DNA of 64,000 nucleotides, from positions 24,020,819 through 24,084,818 of the forward strand of contig OZ037768.1 of assembly GCA_964035545.1 (NCBI GenBank). The letters are read 5' to 3'. A program made the translations under genes and the position numbers. The notes under the pieces were generated by a model. The model did not search any database and was not told where the DNA came from. It worked only from the letters and a program-made list of their open reading frames with translations. Within the stretch, counting starts at the first letter, position 1. Each line of letters opens with the position of its first letter. The DNA comes from Bugula neritina. Lineage: Eukaryota; Bryozoa; Gymnolaemata; Cheilostomatida; Bugulidae. This document shows, piece by piece, positions 46,733-58,159 of this stretch.

Positions 46733-46870
46733 TGGTCTAGGGGTTAGAATATTTGGCTCAATAAACACGAAGTTAGAGTAAAGAGCCAGAGTAAAGCCCA
46801 TTGGTGATGCTAGGAAGAGCATCCAGTCATAATTGCTCCTGTGCCCCATCTGAATAAGTCTTTAGCCAAT
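46733..46870 (+). mobile_element. tRNA-derived SINE with V-domain-like core
   Basis: The element begins with a tRNA A-box-like TGGTCTAGGGGTTAGAATA. Downstream is GGTGATGCTAGGAAGAGCATCC then AGTCATAATTGCTCCTGTGCC (split here for length) and CATCTGAAT. This resembles the conserved central domain of V-SINEs as I remember it (AGGAAGGGCATCC, then a gap, then TGTGCCAAATC). The B-box is degenerate and target-site duplications were not identified, so it is an old copy. Confidence 0.55.
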
Positions 46871-49800
46871 TTAAAAAATCCTTCCATCCGGGGTTTGTCA
46901 ACAGCCTTCAAACAATTAAAATATAATTTAAGTTTCTTTAACCGCTCATCTGTAGCTGTATGATAATTATTGATATGATATTTGCTTTAACATTCATGAC
47001 TCTTACCTTTTCATAACTAAAACTAAAAGAACACTGACAGACATTGAGTTGGTTTCTATCGGTTCAGCATAAAATTAGTGATACTAACCAGTAGCAGACT
47101 CTATAAAATATAAATATTTATTACTCTTTTGGCACTTTTAGAAAATGTTATGAGTAATTTCAAAAATAATTTAGTTTTTTTTCTAGTAAAAAGAGTTAAA
47201 ATAGTTAGGAGTTAATTGAAAAGTACCACTTTAAATGATTAAGTGTTCATCTTTCAGTTAGATACTGGACATTTATTGCAAAAAATTGCATGGTGGGATG
47301 CTCTGAGAAGAGAGATAGAATGAGAAGCTCTTACTGCTTGATTCCAACAGTTGGCTATCATATAATATATAAAATAGCAACTATAGCCAGCAATTAAAAT
47401 CTTCATATGGCACGTGTGAAAAAACGTACAAGCTTAAATGAAATTACATATTTTTTTGATGTTTTTAATCATTTAAGGCATACAATTTATTTATTTATAC
47501 ATTATAATGTTGGCAAAAATATTTTCCAACCTTTATGCTGGGCTTTATTTTTGAAACATTTTTAATGATTATCTTTAATCAAAAATAATATTTTATTAAA
47601 GTTACAATCAAAGCATAAATAAGTTTTTGATTTCAGGCCATTCATGCAGATTTAATGTTCACTAATTTAAAGTATTGTTTGTATTCAAGCAATTAGGCAA
47701 ATAATTTATTTGATTTGTTGGTTTATATAAACTTATATTCAGGTTGGTTGTAAAGGGGATGGAGGTTTCCCATGATCTGATTTGATGTTATAAACAATTC
47801 GATCAACCATATGCAAATAGCGTGTGCATTCTTAGCACCTGTAGAGAACCTGCACACCCATGTCAAGTTTGCATAGAGTAAGGTATTTGTGTGTAGAAAC
47901 CGAATGTCATCCCTACCCATCACTATTTGAACAGCTCAAAAATAATAAAAAATTTGAACTTATTATTTTGATAAAAAAATTAATGCAAATAAATGTGTTG
48001 AAGTGAAACTTGTACAAACATACATATTCAGTTTTGCTGCATTGATGAACAATACTGCAAAGAAAAGCAAGTCTATAACCAGCTTGAAACAACAAACTCA
48101 GCATTGTTTGGTGTGAATAGAACTGCATGTCTTTAACACATACTAAACAAATACTATCTAATCGTGGCCGTGTGCAGTTAATAGACTAACATCCATGCTA
48201 CGTGCTTCTCCATTTCAAATGAACACGATATTTTCGTACAACCCAATAAAACTTTTTATCTTAGAAATAAAATATTTGTAACTTTAAGAAAAAATGCCTT
48301 TGATGTTTGAAGTTTTGATCATGTAGGAGTTGAAATCAATTTCCTTACACGAGAAATAGAAGCCAAATTAAACTAAACAATTTATTTTACATTCTTTACT
48401 TTGTATTAAAAACTTCCAGTACAATATCGGAAAACAAAATATGTTACAGAAATAAAATTTTGAGCTTTTTAAGTTAGCTATACTTCTTGCTAACAGTTAC
48501 ACTTTTGATTCTAGAGTATATTTAAAAGATTTTATGTTTTGGTGCACACAAGTTATATTCACATATTCTAAATACATTTTATTAAAACATGTTATTTAAA
48601 ACAATTATTATTTTACATCCTAGATGGAGGATTTTTTTTCATCTATCCAGTTATAAAAACAATGAAACTAAATTTTTTCTAGCACAAAAAGTTATTGAAA
48701 ATTGCATTTCCACTAACTCTCATTTCAAATATTCACTAGCATAGACACAAACTTGGATCAATCAAATTACATGGAGGTAACGGAGCTAAAAGTTTACAAT
48801 GGGTCAATGATTTCAATCTGAGATAAACTTCAAAATTTAAGAAAGCTTGTCAGCTGGAAATCATGAGCTTACTGAGTGCAGACAAATGTGTTTCGTATCT
48901 ATTCAGTCAGGAGTATTGTGAAGTGGTGTGTATACACGTGTCTTGTGCTGGTAATACATATCAAAGAGTGCATTTCACCTAACTTATGGTAACTTTGTAG
49001 TTAAAATTTAGTGCTTTACCATTACTTAAACATACACCCTATAACAACATCAACTGCTGCAATAGAAGATATAGAAACAAGCGTGCCACTGTGCTAATAT
49101 TACTCCAAGGTCTTATAAATATGGCACAAGTTTCATTTCAATATTATTCCAAATTTTTGCCAGCTGATGTCTGATTATAATTGATTCAACTTGTCACAAT
49201 ACAAACAACTTTAAAACACACTTAGTGGTGATTAAGTGAATTAGGGGGCAGGGATGAGGCATTTAAAGGAGGATTAGCAGAGAATTCTGGACTCAGTTGG
49301 GTATAGACCAACTGCCAAGGCTAACTTACTTACACTAATTGATGGGATTAATTATATTAAGACAGACCGATGGCACAAGCCAGCAGCAGCCGTTGACTAT
49401 ACAATCCACGTTCAGTAGAGAGTTGGTAACCTCTTAATGGTACTTAATGCAGCTAGTGCTGCCCCTGTATCTGCCTTCACATAATATTTCAGTACCAAAC
49501 ACTACTTCCTTTTAAATTCTTAAAAATATTAAAATACTTATTAATTAGCTTTTCTTGCTGCTATAGAAGGAAAATAAAATTTATTTACAGACAAATATTA
49601 CTTGATGTCTGACAGATTTTATGATTTTGATTTAGTGGAGCAGCCCTATACTTGATTCGCTAACTTTTTCAGACCTGGAAAACATTTGCTGCCTTCTCAC
49701 GCTGACTCTACCGGATGTCCAACTGCTGCTCCTAAAACCATCACATCCAATAAACTCAACACGTGCAGGCAGCACCTCTGAGAGTAAATTAGTGAAGTGT

Positions 49801-50258
49801 GCGTAGGAGATGCTCAGGAGGCCAGCCGTCTGTCTGTCTGTTCACCATTGCTTTTAATATTATACTGCCATAACGCTGATCCTACCAACTTTATTTTAAA
49901 CTTCTTGAACTTAGCAAATACTAACTGTAAGCTACTAAATAATTCAAAATTTTGCTCTATTATACTACCCTGCCCTACAATACATCACACTACACTATGT
50001 CACATGATGCTATGTCACATGACACTATGTCACATCACTATGCACCATAGCACAATAAAATGAGCTGTGTTAACACTGCAGTGCTCAGTAGCAGGAAAAG
50101 AAAACAGTTGTGATAATTTAGGGAGAAGGTAAAATTGTAACACCAACATATATCAGTACAAACACAGCTAGATAACACCATGTGCATCACTGTGTTTGTA
50201 TAAGACTCATTAGCTTGTTGTATTCTGTAATACTGTTGTATATAGACTGATAGCACAT

Positions 50259-50382
50259 ACATAGGTGTTATACACTGCCAGGGGTGGATACATAGGTGTT
50301 GTACATTGCCAGGGGCGGATACATAGGTGCTATACACTGCCAGGGGTGGATATATAGGTGTTATACACTGCCAGGGGTGGAT
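50259..50382. repeat. 31-bp tandem repeat, four copies
   Basis: The unit is TACATAGGTGTTATACACTG then CCAGGGGTGGA. Confidence 0.92.
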
Positions 50383-50749
50383 AAAATGCTTTAGGCTGGA
50401 AATGATAGGTAGCTTGCAGAAGATTTTTTAAAATAGTATATGATATTATATGTTTTATTGTTAATAGTGTATAAGTCACAAGCTGTAATGGAGAAGGATT
50501 AGTTTTATTGAAGTATCGCAAGTTTAAAAAATATATTCAGTTGTTGCTTTCCTAAGGAGTAGCTCTGGGACGTCGAAGCTTGCTGTTTGCCAGCAAGTAG
50601 CTATAGAATGTTTAAGAATTTAAAACTCTTTCTAGATTAGAAAGTAAAGTCAATGTTTATGAATGTCTATTATGAAAATAAAGTTAAACCATAAAGCAGT
50701 ATTACAAAGAGCTTTTATAAATAGAGAGATTATTATCCACATGATTTAG

Positions 50750-50862
50750 TGCTATAATTCACCCCTAAGGCCAGTACTAATTCACCCCTAAGGCCAGTAC
50801 TAATCCACCCCTGGAGGAAGAGCTTATCCACCCCTGGAGAAAGAGCTATCCACCCCTGTGTG
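50750..50862. repeat. TCCACCCCT-based repeats, inverted relative to 50.3 kb array
   Basis: Copies of TTCACCCCTAAGGCCAGTAC and TCCACCCCTGGAGGAAGAGC. The ATCCACCCCTGG core is the reverse complement of CCAGGGGTGGAT in the array about 400 bases upstream. Confidence 0.8.
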
Positions 50863-51179
50863 TTGAGTTGTGAGGTTTGGGGAAGGAAGTTATCAGGCAG
50901 ACAGTAGCTGGAGACAGAGTTATCATTTGGGTGTTTGTTATGAAGATTAATTAGTGACATATGAGGTGTATATAACAGATATGAGTAAGACAAAACATTA
51001 CCACTAGATTAGAAAGTGGTAACATGGTCACAGGTCTCCTATCTCTCACTTCAGCTATTTTTATATCTCTGCACATACCAAACAGAAGTTGCAGCAGCTA
51101 TTTTAGGTTATGGAAGTCATGACACCCTTAGTGTAAATATATCTGATCGGAAATAAATAACTTCCAAACTAAACTTATG

Positions 51180-51540
51180 TATATAATACAATAACATATA
51201 TACAATATATTATATATATATATAAATATATATATAATGCATTATATAAAATGTATTGCATTAAAATAAACATTCTGTTTTATTGTAATGTTATAATTAT
51301 ATATTTTATCAATAATATGCTATTACTATATATTTTATTGTGGCTATTGTAATTATATATTATTTTATTTTATTGCTTAAGCTATGCATTGTATCATATT
51401 ATTGCTATTACTATGCATTTTATCGTATTGTTATAATTATGCATATATTTTATTAATATGTTATAACTGTATATTTTATTATGATGTCATAACTATATAT
51501 TATTTTATTGTATTGTTATAGCTATATATGTTTATTGTAT
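51180..51540. repeat. AT-rich cryptically simple region
   Basis: The stretch begins with ATATATAT and continues with irregular copies of TTTTATTGTATTGTTATAAT just downstream of ETFA. It includes AATAAA on the minus strand at 51531-51536, a possible ETFA poly(A) signal. Confidence 0.65.
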
Positions 51541-51717
51541 AATTTATATTAATTTACAAGATAAAAAACTCGCCACCAATTCCAAAAACATTACAGTAAT
51601 TAAATGGATTGACTATGATGAAACTTTCCATGATATATAGATATAACAAATCAGGGTAAGTAATCAGTCCATATAGGAACAACCGCTGCCGTTACTTGCT
51701 GCCGCTACTTGCGCTGA

Positions 51718-54700
51718 CTATACCTTCTCTATCATCTCGGGCACAGCCTGTAATCAAACACAGCCGATCAATAAAACAACTTGAAAAGACAATCACTGTA
51801 CACAATGAATTTCAATGAACGTTTCACTGACTTGAATTGTGTTGAGACTTGAGAGTGCAAATCTGTCAACGTCTGTATAAACATGAGACTTACAGAGTGT
51901 ACAGCAGACGGACAGACACACAGACAGACAGGAAATAGTAACTCAAACAGTTCGTATAAATATTATGTAATTTATTTACACATGAATACTTACACAAATC
52001 AAGTACTAATGTTAATTGTATTTAAGAGAAAGTTGAAGTAAATAAAAGCACATGTTAATTGATATTACAGCCCCACTGGTTGAAGGAAGAGAAGCTGGTT
52101 GTATTCAAAAGTCAAATAAAATCACATTTTATTACAAATTTGAAAATTGCATGATTGTCAAAATTGCATGCAATATTTTTCCACTCACAAGATATAGAAA
52201 TTCAAACACTATTTAACAAACTCTCTGTTGGTTATATTAGAAAGGTAGGCCATGGGTAGTCCAGGTGAGGAAATTTGATAATAATTATAAATATAATTAT
52301 GATATGTAAACAGAGGGCATAGCAGCAGGTGCTAATTACAGCTAATAGGTGGACTGTTGAATATAACACCATTGAAGTGTGTCGTCTAATCATCTACATA
52401 TTGGCTGACAAGTTAATTGCAGCTCAAAAAATGAATCATCCAATCAGAGATCAGCAGGAGCCGTGAGTTACCCACTTCAACTCAATGCCACTGAATGGAA
52501 ATTAATAAGGAAATATTGTCTACCATACTATAGGAGGGGTGAGCACTCATGTGAGGGGCTTTGAGGTGACCAAGGGGCATATTGAGGTAACCAACAGGCA
52601 TTTTGAGGATCAAGTAGCCATCCATAATCATTTGTAAACCCCAGAAGTACATAATTGTAAACATTAGTGCCTCAAGGCTTCAGTTCTCATTGGATGAGTT
52701 TAGACACTTGAGATTCAAATAGAGAGAAGTGTTGATGGGCCATTGAACTGTTGAAAAGCTGCGTTGAAAGAACTTAATAATTCTCTTAATATTTTCAACC
52801 AACACACAACAAGTTGTTACACTTAGAGAAAAAAAATTCACCAAATCAGGCAAATTCTAGAAACTTCTTTTGCTAACTTGGCAATTAAATCAAGCATTAT
52901 GATTTACAATGATGAGGAGAAACTGCAATATGTTGGTGTGAATTGCATGAAATAGTTGATATTAGAGAGAGTTGAATTTTCACCACAGTTGTCAGTTTGT
53001 GTCATGATTTCCAATTAATTAGCACTTTCGGCAGAGTAAATGCTCTCCACATTGAACATAGCCAACACTGAAAATTAATATTAATTTGAGGTGTTACTAA
53101 CTAGGAATTAAATTAGCAATAGTAGTAGTAGTAAAGTTAGTAGCAGTAGTAGTAGTAGTGGCATGTTAGTAGTAATAGTAGTGGTAGTTACAGTGACAGT
53201 AATATCAATATAATAGTAGTAGTGATAGTAATAGTAGCTGTATTGGTAAAAGTAACAGAAGGTGTGAAGTTCCATAAAGTTGTGTTTGAAAGAGAAGACA
53301 ACTCCTGAAAGCACAGCTAACCAAACAGTAAATAGAGTTTGAGAGTTATCTGTCCAGAGTGTAATGACTAGAGAAAACTGTGAGCATACCGAGAGGCAAG
53401 AGAGGTCTAGGAGCTAAAATCAATAAATCAGGTATTTACTGATGATTCACATTCCTAGACAGCACCACGGTGAGAGCCAATGAGAGTCTTACAAGGGTGA
53501 CATCATAACAACAGCATTTCTCTGTTGCCACGCCTTAACTGTCTAGTGAACTCAACTCTCATCTGATTACTTCAAAATAGAGAAGTTAGTTAACTGACCT
53601 TGAAAAGGTCGGCAACGAGTCCGTAGTCAGCCACCTGAAAAATTGGAGCCTCAGCATCCTTGTTGATGGCTACAATGACTTTGCTGTCCTTCATCCCCGC
53701 CAGATGCTGGATGGCCCCGGATATTCCGACAGCGACGTACAGTTTCTGGAAATATTCAGGAGAGCAGACATTACACACCCTGTCCCTTCAGTTGTCTCCC
53801 CTTTAAACAGGAGAGATAATTACTCTACCTCTCTCCCTTTACACAGGGGGAGATATTTACTCTACCTCGCTCCCTTTACACAGGGGGAGATAATTACTCC
53901 ACCTCTCTCCCTTTACACAGGGGAGATAATTACTCTGCCTGTCTGCAGGAAATAACTGGACTTACAGGTGCAACTATTTTCCCAGTCTGACCAACTTGCA
54001 TGTCATTCGGTACAAAACCGGCATCTACAGCGGCTCTTGACGCCCCCACGGCAGCGTTCAGCTTGTCAGCGAGATCATACAGCATCTGGAAATTCTCTCC
54101 ATTCTTCATACCACGTCCTGAAAACAGACAGAGTTTATACTCTTACTGCTACCACTACCACTACTAATACTATTAGTACTGCTACTATTACTGCTCCTGC
54201 TACTACTACTACTACTGCTACTACTAATACTATTAGTACTGCTACTACTACTAGTACTACTACTACTGCTACCACTACTAATACTACTAGTACTGCTACT
54301 ACTACTACTGATGACTCACCTCCAGAGATGACGGTATCGGCACTAGTCAACTCTGGTCTGTCACTCTTACTCAACTCTTGACCTTCGAAGGTCGTCAGGT
54401 CATTTGTTACGTCAGCAGAAACTAGTAATGAAAACTTTCAATGTGTAGACAACTTTTACATAAACAAATGACCATAAATACAGTTAATAGTATCTAGTAT
54501 AGTTAGTGGTATATATAGTGCAGTTGCTAGTATATACAATACAGTGACTAGTACACCCAAGAGTGGACAACTTCAAGTACATACACGGTTCGGCGCTGGT
54601 GCTGCCCCCCAACTCTGCTGGAGGAAAAGCTGTGGAACGGACTGTGACTATCTTGATGGGGTCTTTGTGCTTCAACGTCATAATTGCATTACCTGCGATA

Positions 54701-56556
54701 GAAATTACCTGCGAGATAAATTACCTGCGAGATAAATTACCTGGGAGAGTACAAATTACATGTGCTTAGACCTAATTCTACAAAGCATTAGTTTGGAATT
54801 AAGCTATGGAACTTTTTGATCCAGAATCTGAAGCTACAATAGTTTGTCTTCATTGTAAATGCTAAGTTTATTAGTAAAATATATTAATGAAAAGTAACAA
54901 AAAGTAGTTCATTGAGCGATCTTATGCTGTAGACTGACGTACCGGCATAAATAGGTCGGACAAACGTATCGGGATCTTCTATGCCTATGATGTCAGATAT
55001 CGGACTAATATCTAGTTTGGCAGCTACTCTGGGTAGAAGGTTCTAGAAGTACATATCACGGGATTAGAATGAATGACCAGTTCTTAGCAACGTTACAATT
55101 AACTAATGTAAAGCTTTGAGTATAACTCTATTATAATACAGTATGAGCTGTTGATCTGTTCAATAGACCTTTACATGGCTGTGTCTGCAGCTAACAGTAT
55201 AATGAAATAGTATGCAGTATAATGGAATAATACGAAGTATAATGAAATAATATGCAGTATAATGAAATAATATTGTAACTTGAAGTAAAATACTACTTGG
55301 TGACAGCACATTTGTTTGTGTCCATTATTCATCAGTGCAGAACGAATAAACAATACATTTTCATTCTAGCCAATGATAGAACGAGAAATTTGGCGAACTA
55401 TGTATCACCTCACGCTATACATTTTGCTCATGATAGTAACATATATGGATATTATAGACTTACTTTGCCAAATGCAGAGGCGTTGGAGAAGATGTGAGTG
55501 AAATTGAACTGCTTGTGTGCCTCAAGAATGACTGGAGTGAGAGACTCGGCAAGGAAACCTTTGAACACGGGATTGTCAGCGAGCAGGACCTTGCTGACCC
55601 CCTTCACCTTGCCAACCTCCTCCGCTACCTGATAGGTAGTTCATGAATTACTATACATGATAAGGTATATATCAGTTAGTAGAGCTCTCAGCTGGCTCAA
55701 ACTCTAAGGGGGGGGTTATTAACTAACAAATCTTAAATTTGTTGAATTTTATCATCTGAATCTATATAATAACTCTGGCTTGGTAGACACATTAGTTTCT
55801 GCTATTTGTGAAGGCTTGACCTTGTGCTATGCTAAAGAGGGGACAAATCCTGAAACAGCTGCTGTATACAGATTGAGTCACAGATGGGAGAATGGAATAA
55901 ACTAGTGTTTCTACCAAAGCACTTATGAAAGGTGTTTGAATTTAATTCATAGTTCAAAAGAATCTCTAGGAATTACGTGCCCAGATAAACATACCTGATG
56001 ATGAAACACAGCATTTCTAATAATAAAATGATTTAATCAAATATTATCATAACATTCCTCTTATACTACAGGTACGCAGTCACTTGTAACATACGTACCT
56101 TGGCGCAGTCTGTTCCAGCCACCAGACACGTAATATCTCCCCCTACTTTAGATGCCGCTGTGAGAGTGTTGAGTGTAGAGGCTTGTAGACTGGCATTGTC
56201 ATGCTCACACACGACTAGCGTACTGGCAAACCTCTGGGCCAGTGAATTCTAACACAGAAGATCAGCCAATATCACTGATAGTCATTTTACACATTTTAAG
56301 ACCCAATTCCAAACATAAGCACTTATACGACTAGTTGATTTTAAATAGATGGTAAAAAATATCAATGCATATATGATTGTGAGATGCATGCAAAAGGGGG
56401 TTGAGTTATGCAACAAAGTTTTGCATTAAATTTAATTGCTTAAAAAGTTTTGAAAATTAAAGATTTGATAATGTGAATTATCATAATATAGGCAATTATA
56501 AATATTCAACTCACCAGTTGCTTATGTAGTGTAAGAACTCTTTTGAAAGATAACAT
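51718..56556 (-). CDS. ETFA: Electron transfer flavoprotein alpha subunit
   Basis: ETFA and ETFB form the FAD-carrying mitochondrial matrix heterodimer that moves electrons from acyl-CoA dehydrogenases to ETF-QO. Nine exons on minus: 56515-56556, 56099-56248, 55464-55628, 54943-55042, 54585-54692, 54320-54421, 53966-54117, 53599-53745, 51718-51747. The product is 331 residues; human is 333. The start [14 protein letters not shown] is a basic amphipathic presequence. Domain I has [13 protein letters not shown] and [11 protein letters not shown]. The FAD domain has [20 protein letters not shown] (about 221-232), [22 protein letters not shown] (264-273), [12 protein letters not shown] (280-291), AINKD (299-303) and [13 protein letters not shown]. 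The last exon is only 30 bases (AVPEMIEKV) after a 1.85-kb intron. The exon 5 donor uses GT at 54584/54583, chosen because it alone keeps the frame. Confidence 0.96.
51748..53598. other. ETFA last intron
   Basis: This 1.85-kb intron is far longer than its 30-base terminal exon. It contains an AGTAGTAGTAGT-type tract at about 53115-53235. No gene is visible. Confidence 0.7.
53795..53945. repeat. ~33-bp tandem repeat, ETFA intron 7
   Basis: Four to five copies of CTCCCTTTACACAGGGGGAG then ATAATTACTCTACCT. Confidence 0.88.
54135..54312. repeat. (TAC)n-like microsatellite, ETFA intron 6
   Basis: Interrupted TACTAC/TACTGC triplets fill almost the whole intron. Confidence 0.9.
54690..54745. repeat. 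16-bp repeat duplicating the exon 5 acceptor of ETFA
   Basis: On the minus strand TATCTCGCAGGTAATT occurs twice just upstream of the real acceptor CTATCGCAG|GTAAT. Confidence 0.85.
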
Positions 56557-58159
56557 TTTTATCTCTAGTTCAATGAATTAAGCTGAAATTACTAAAAATA
56601 CAAATATAAAAGTTGAAAAATAATTTAGAAATACTCATGATCGAAAAAATAGATTAGAAATCAATTAGCAACGCACATATTCATAATGATAATTACAATT
56701 GTTGACTTTTATCATTTTTATTTTATTAATAAAAACTGTTTTAATTATGATCAAACTGTTTTAGTTTAACAATAACAATAATTATAATAATATTAATATT
56801 ATTAAATTTAATTATTATTTATATTAAAATACTTAAATTAGATTAAGTTGATTTATGTATATTCATTATTTCGCTATCATTATGACTTTCAGGCATGAAG
56901 TTGCAAATTCAGTAATTTACTTTTAATGCATTTGTCACTCTTAGAGATGCAAATTCAACATCCTAAATTAGAAAATACCAAAATTAACTTTAGACTGCTC
57001 AGCAAACTTATATAAAATGAAAATATTTCAATGTGAAGGTTATGTTGTTACATTGATGTCTCTTTTGCTAGCAAACCTTAGCGCGGGCTTATTTTCATCA
57101 AATGCCCATAAAATCAATGAGACTTGCAAAGAGGTTAAGTGCTCACAGGCTTTAAATGCTTACTCTGTTGAGCTGCTTTGAGAGACATCAAGCTGATAAT
57201 CTGGTCAAAGGTTATCCATATACCAATCACCAATGGTTATTATAATAATGATACTTCACAATTGTCACCATTGTCATTGCTGAAACTCAGGGCAAAATGT
57301 GGAGTAGTGTGCTTGTAGAGTAATGCTGCTTGCTATAGGTATAAGTATATCGCTAAAACTGTTGTAGATCCAAATCTAAAGATCATTATGATTATGGTTA
57401 TATATATATAATTATATTTATATTATTATTAATATATATTTAATTTTATGATAAAAATATACTGAAAGTGAAATAGTAATTCAAATTGAAATTGTGAATA
57501 GTCAATACTCAATAACTTTCAACTCAAAGTAACTTCTACTTTAAAGTCATACTGATAGTTTAAACACAAACACTAATACTAAGTTTTACATACTTCAAGT
57601 CACTGAGCTGGAATAGATATTATTGAGTTCGATGCTTCAAGTTTAAGGACTAAAAGTAAAAGTAATTGTTACAGTTAGTGTTACTAGTGTCACTACTACT
57701 AGTACTACTACTACTACTACTACTACTACTAGTCTAGTTAAGTAGTTTTACTTTGTGAGTAGAGTTTCTCATAGAAAAATATTCACTTTTACAAAATTCT
57801 GGTGAATAGGAATAGCTCTAGTGCATAGTGATAGTTAGACATGAGTCATGGTAATTTACAGTTTGGTAGATTTAATTTTATGCTGATAATTTATCAGAAT
57901 CATAAAATTTATTATTCATGACATAATCAGAATGATAATAGGATAGCCTACTATTTAAAACTCAATCTAAAGTTTTAGTTTCTAATTGCTGTTTTAATAA
58001 ACTGTTTAATTGCAGTTGTTGATGGTTTCAAATAATCATATTTCAAAAACAGCTATGATGGATTAGATAACAACAGGCTGGGCATATAATGTCAATAAAT
58101 TACTATTTGCATTTAGTTTTACTCATACTGGCTATGCTTTTCTATTGTGTTCAGTATGG
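56557..58159. other. Divergent spacer between ETFA and HVCN1
   Basis: A 1.6-kb intergenic stretch that should hold both promoters. It is AT-rich with cryptically simple sequence at about 57340-57740, ending in a (TAC)n tract near 57690-57732. No gene is visible. Confidence 0.65.

Larger units (their letters stand above)
45603..51717. other. Gene-free spacer between Islet and ETFA
   Basis: A 6.1-kb stretch upstream of Islet and downstream of ETFA. It contains a V-domain-like SINE (about 46733-46870), small tandem arrays at 50259-50382 and 50750-50862, and AT-rich DNA at 51180-51540. No convincing exon is present. Islet promoter and upstream enhancers should lie near its left end. Confidence 0.65.

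Noticed and set aside
49797-50063. 88-codon frame in the Islet-ETFA spacer
   Set aside because: Its C-terminal half is translated CATGTCACATGA-type simple sequence. No splice or family evidence supports it.
53968-54381. Plus-strand frame rich in Thr across ETFA exons 6-7
   Set aside because: It is antisense to conserved ETFA coding sequence and a TAC microsatellite.
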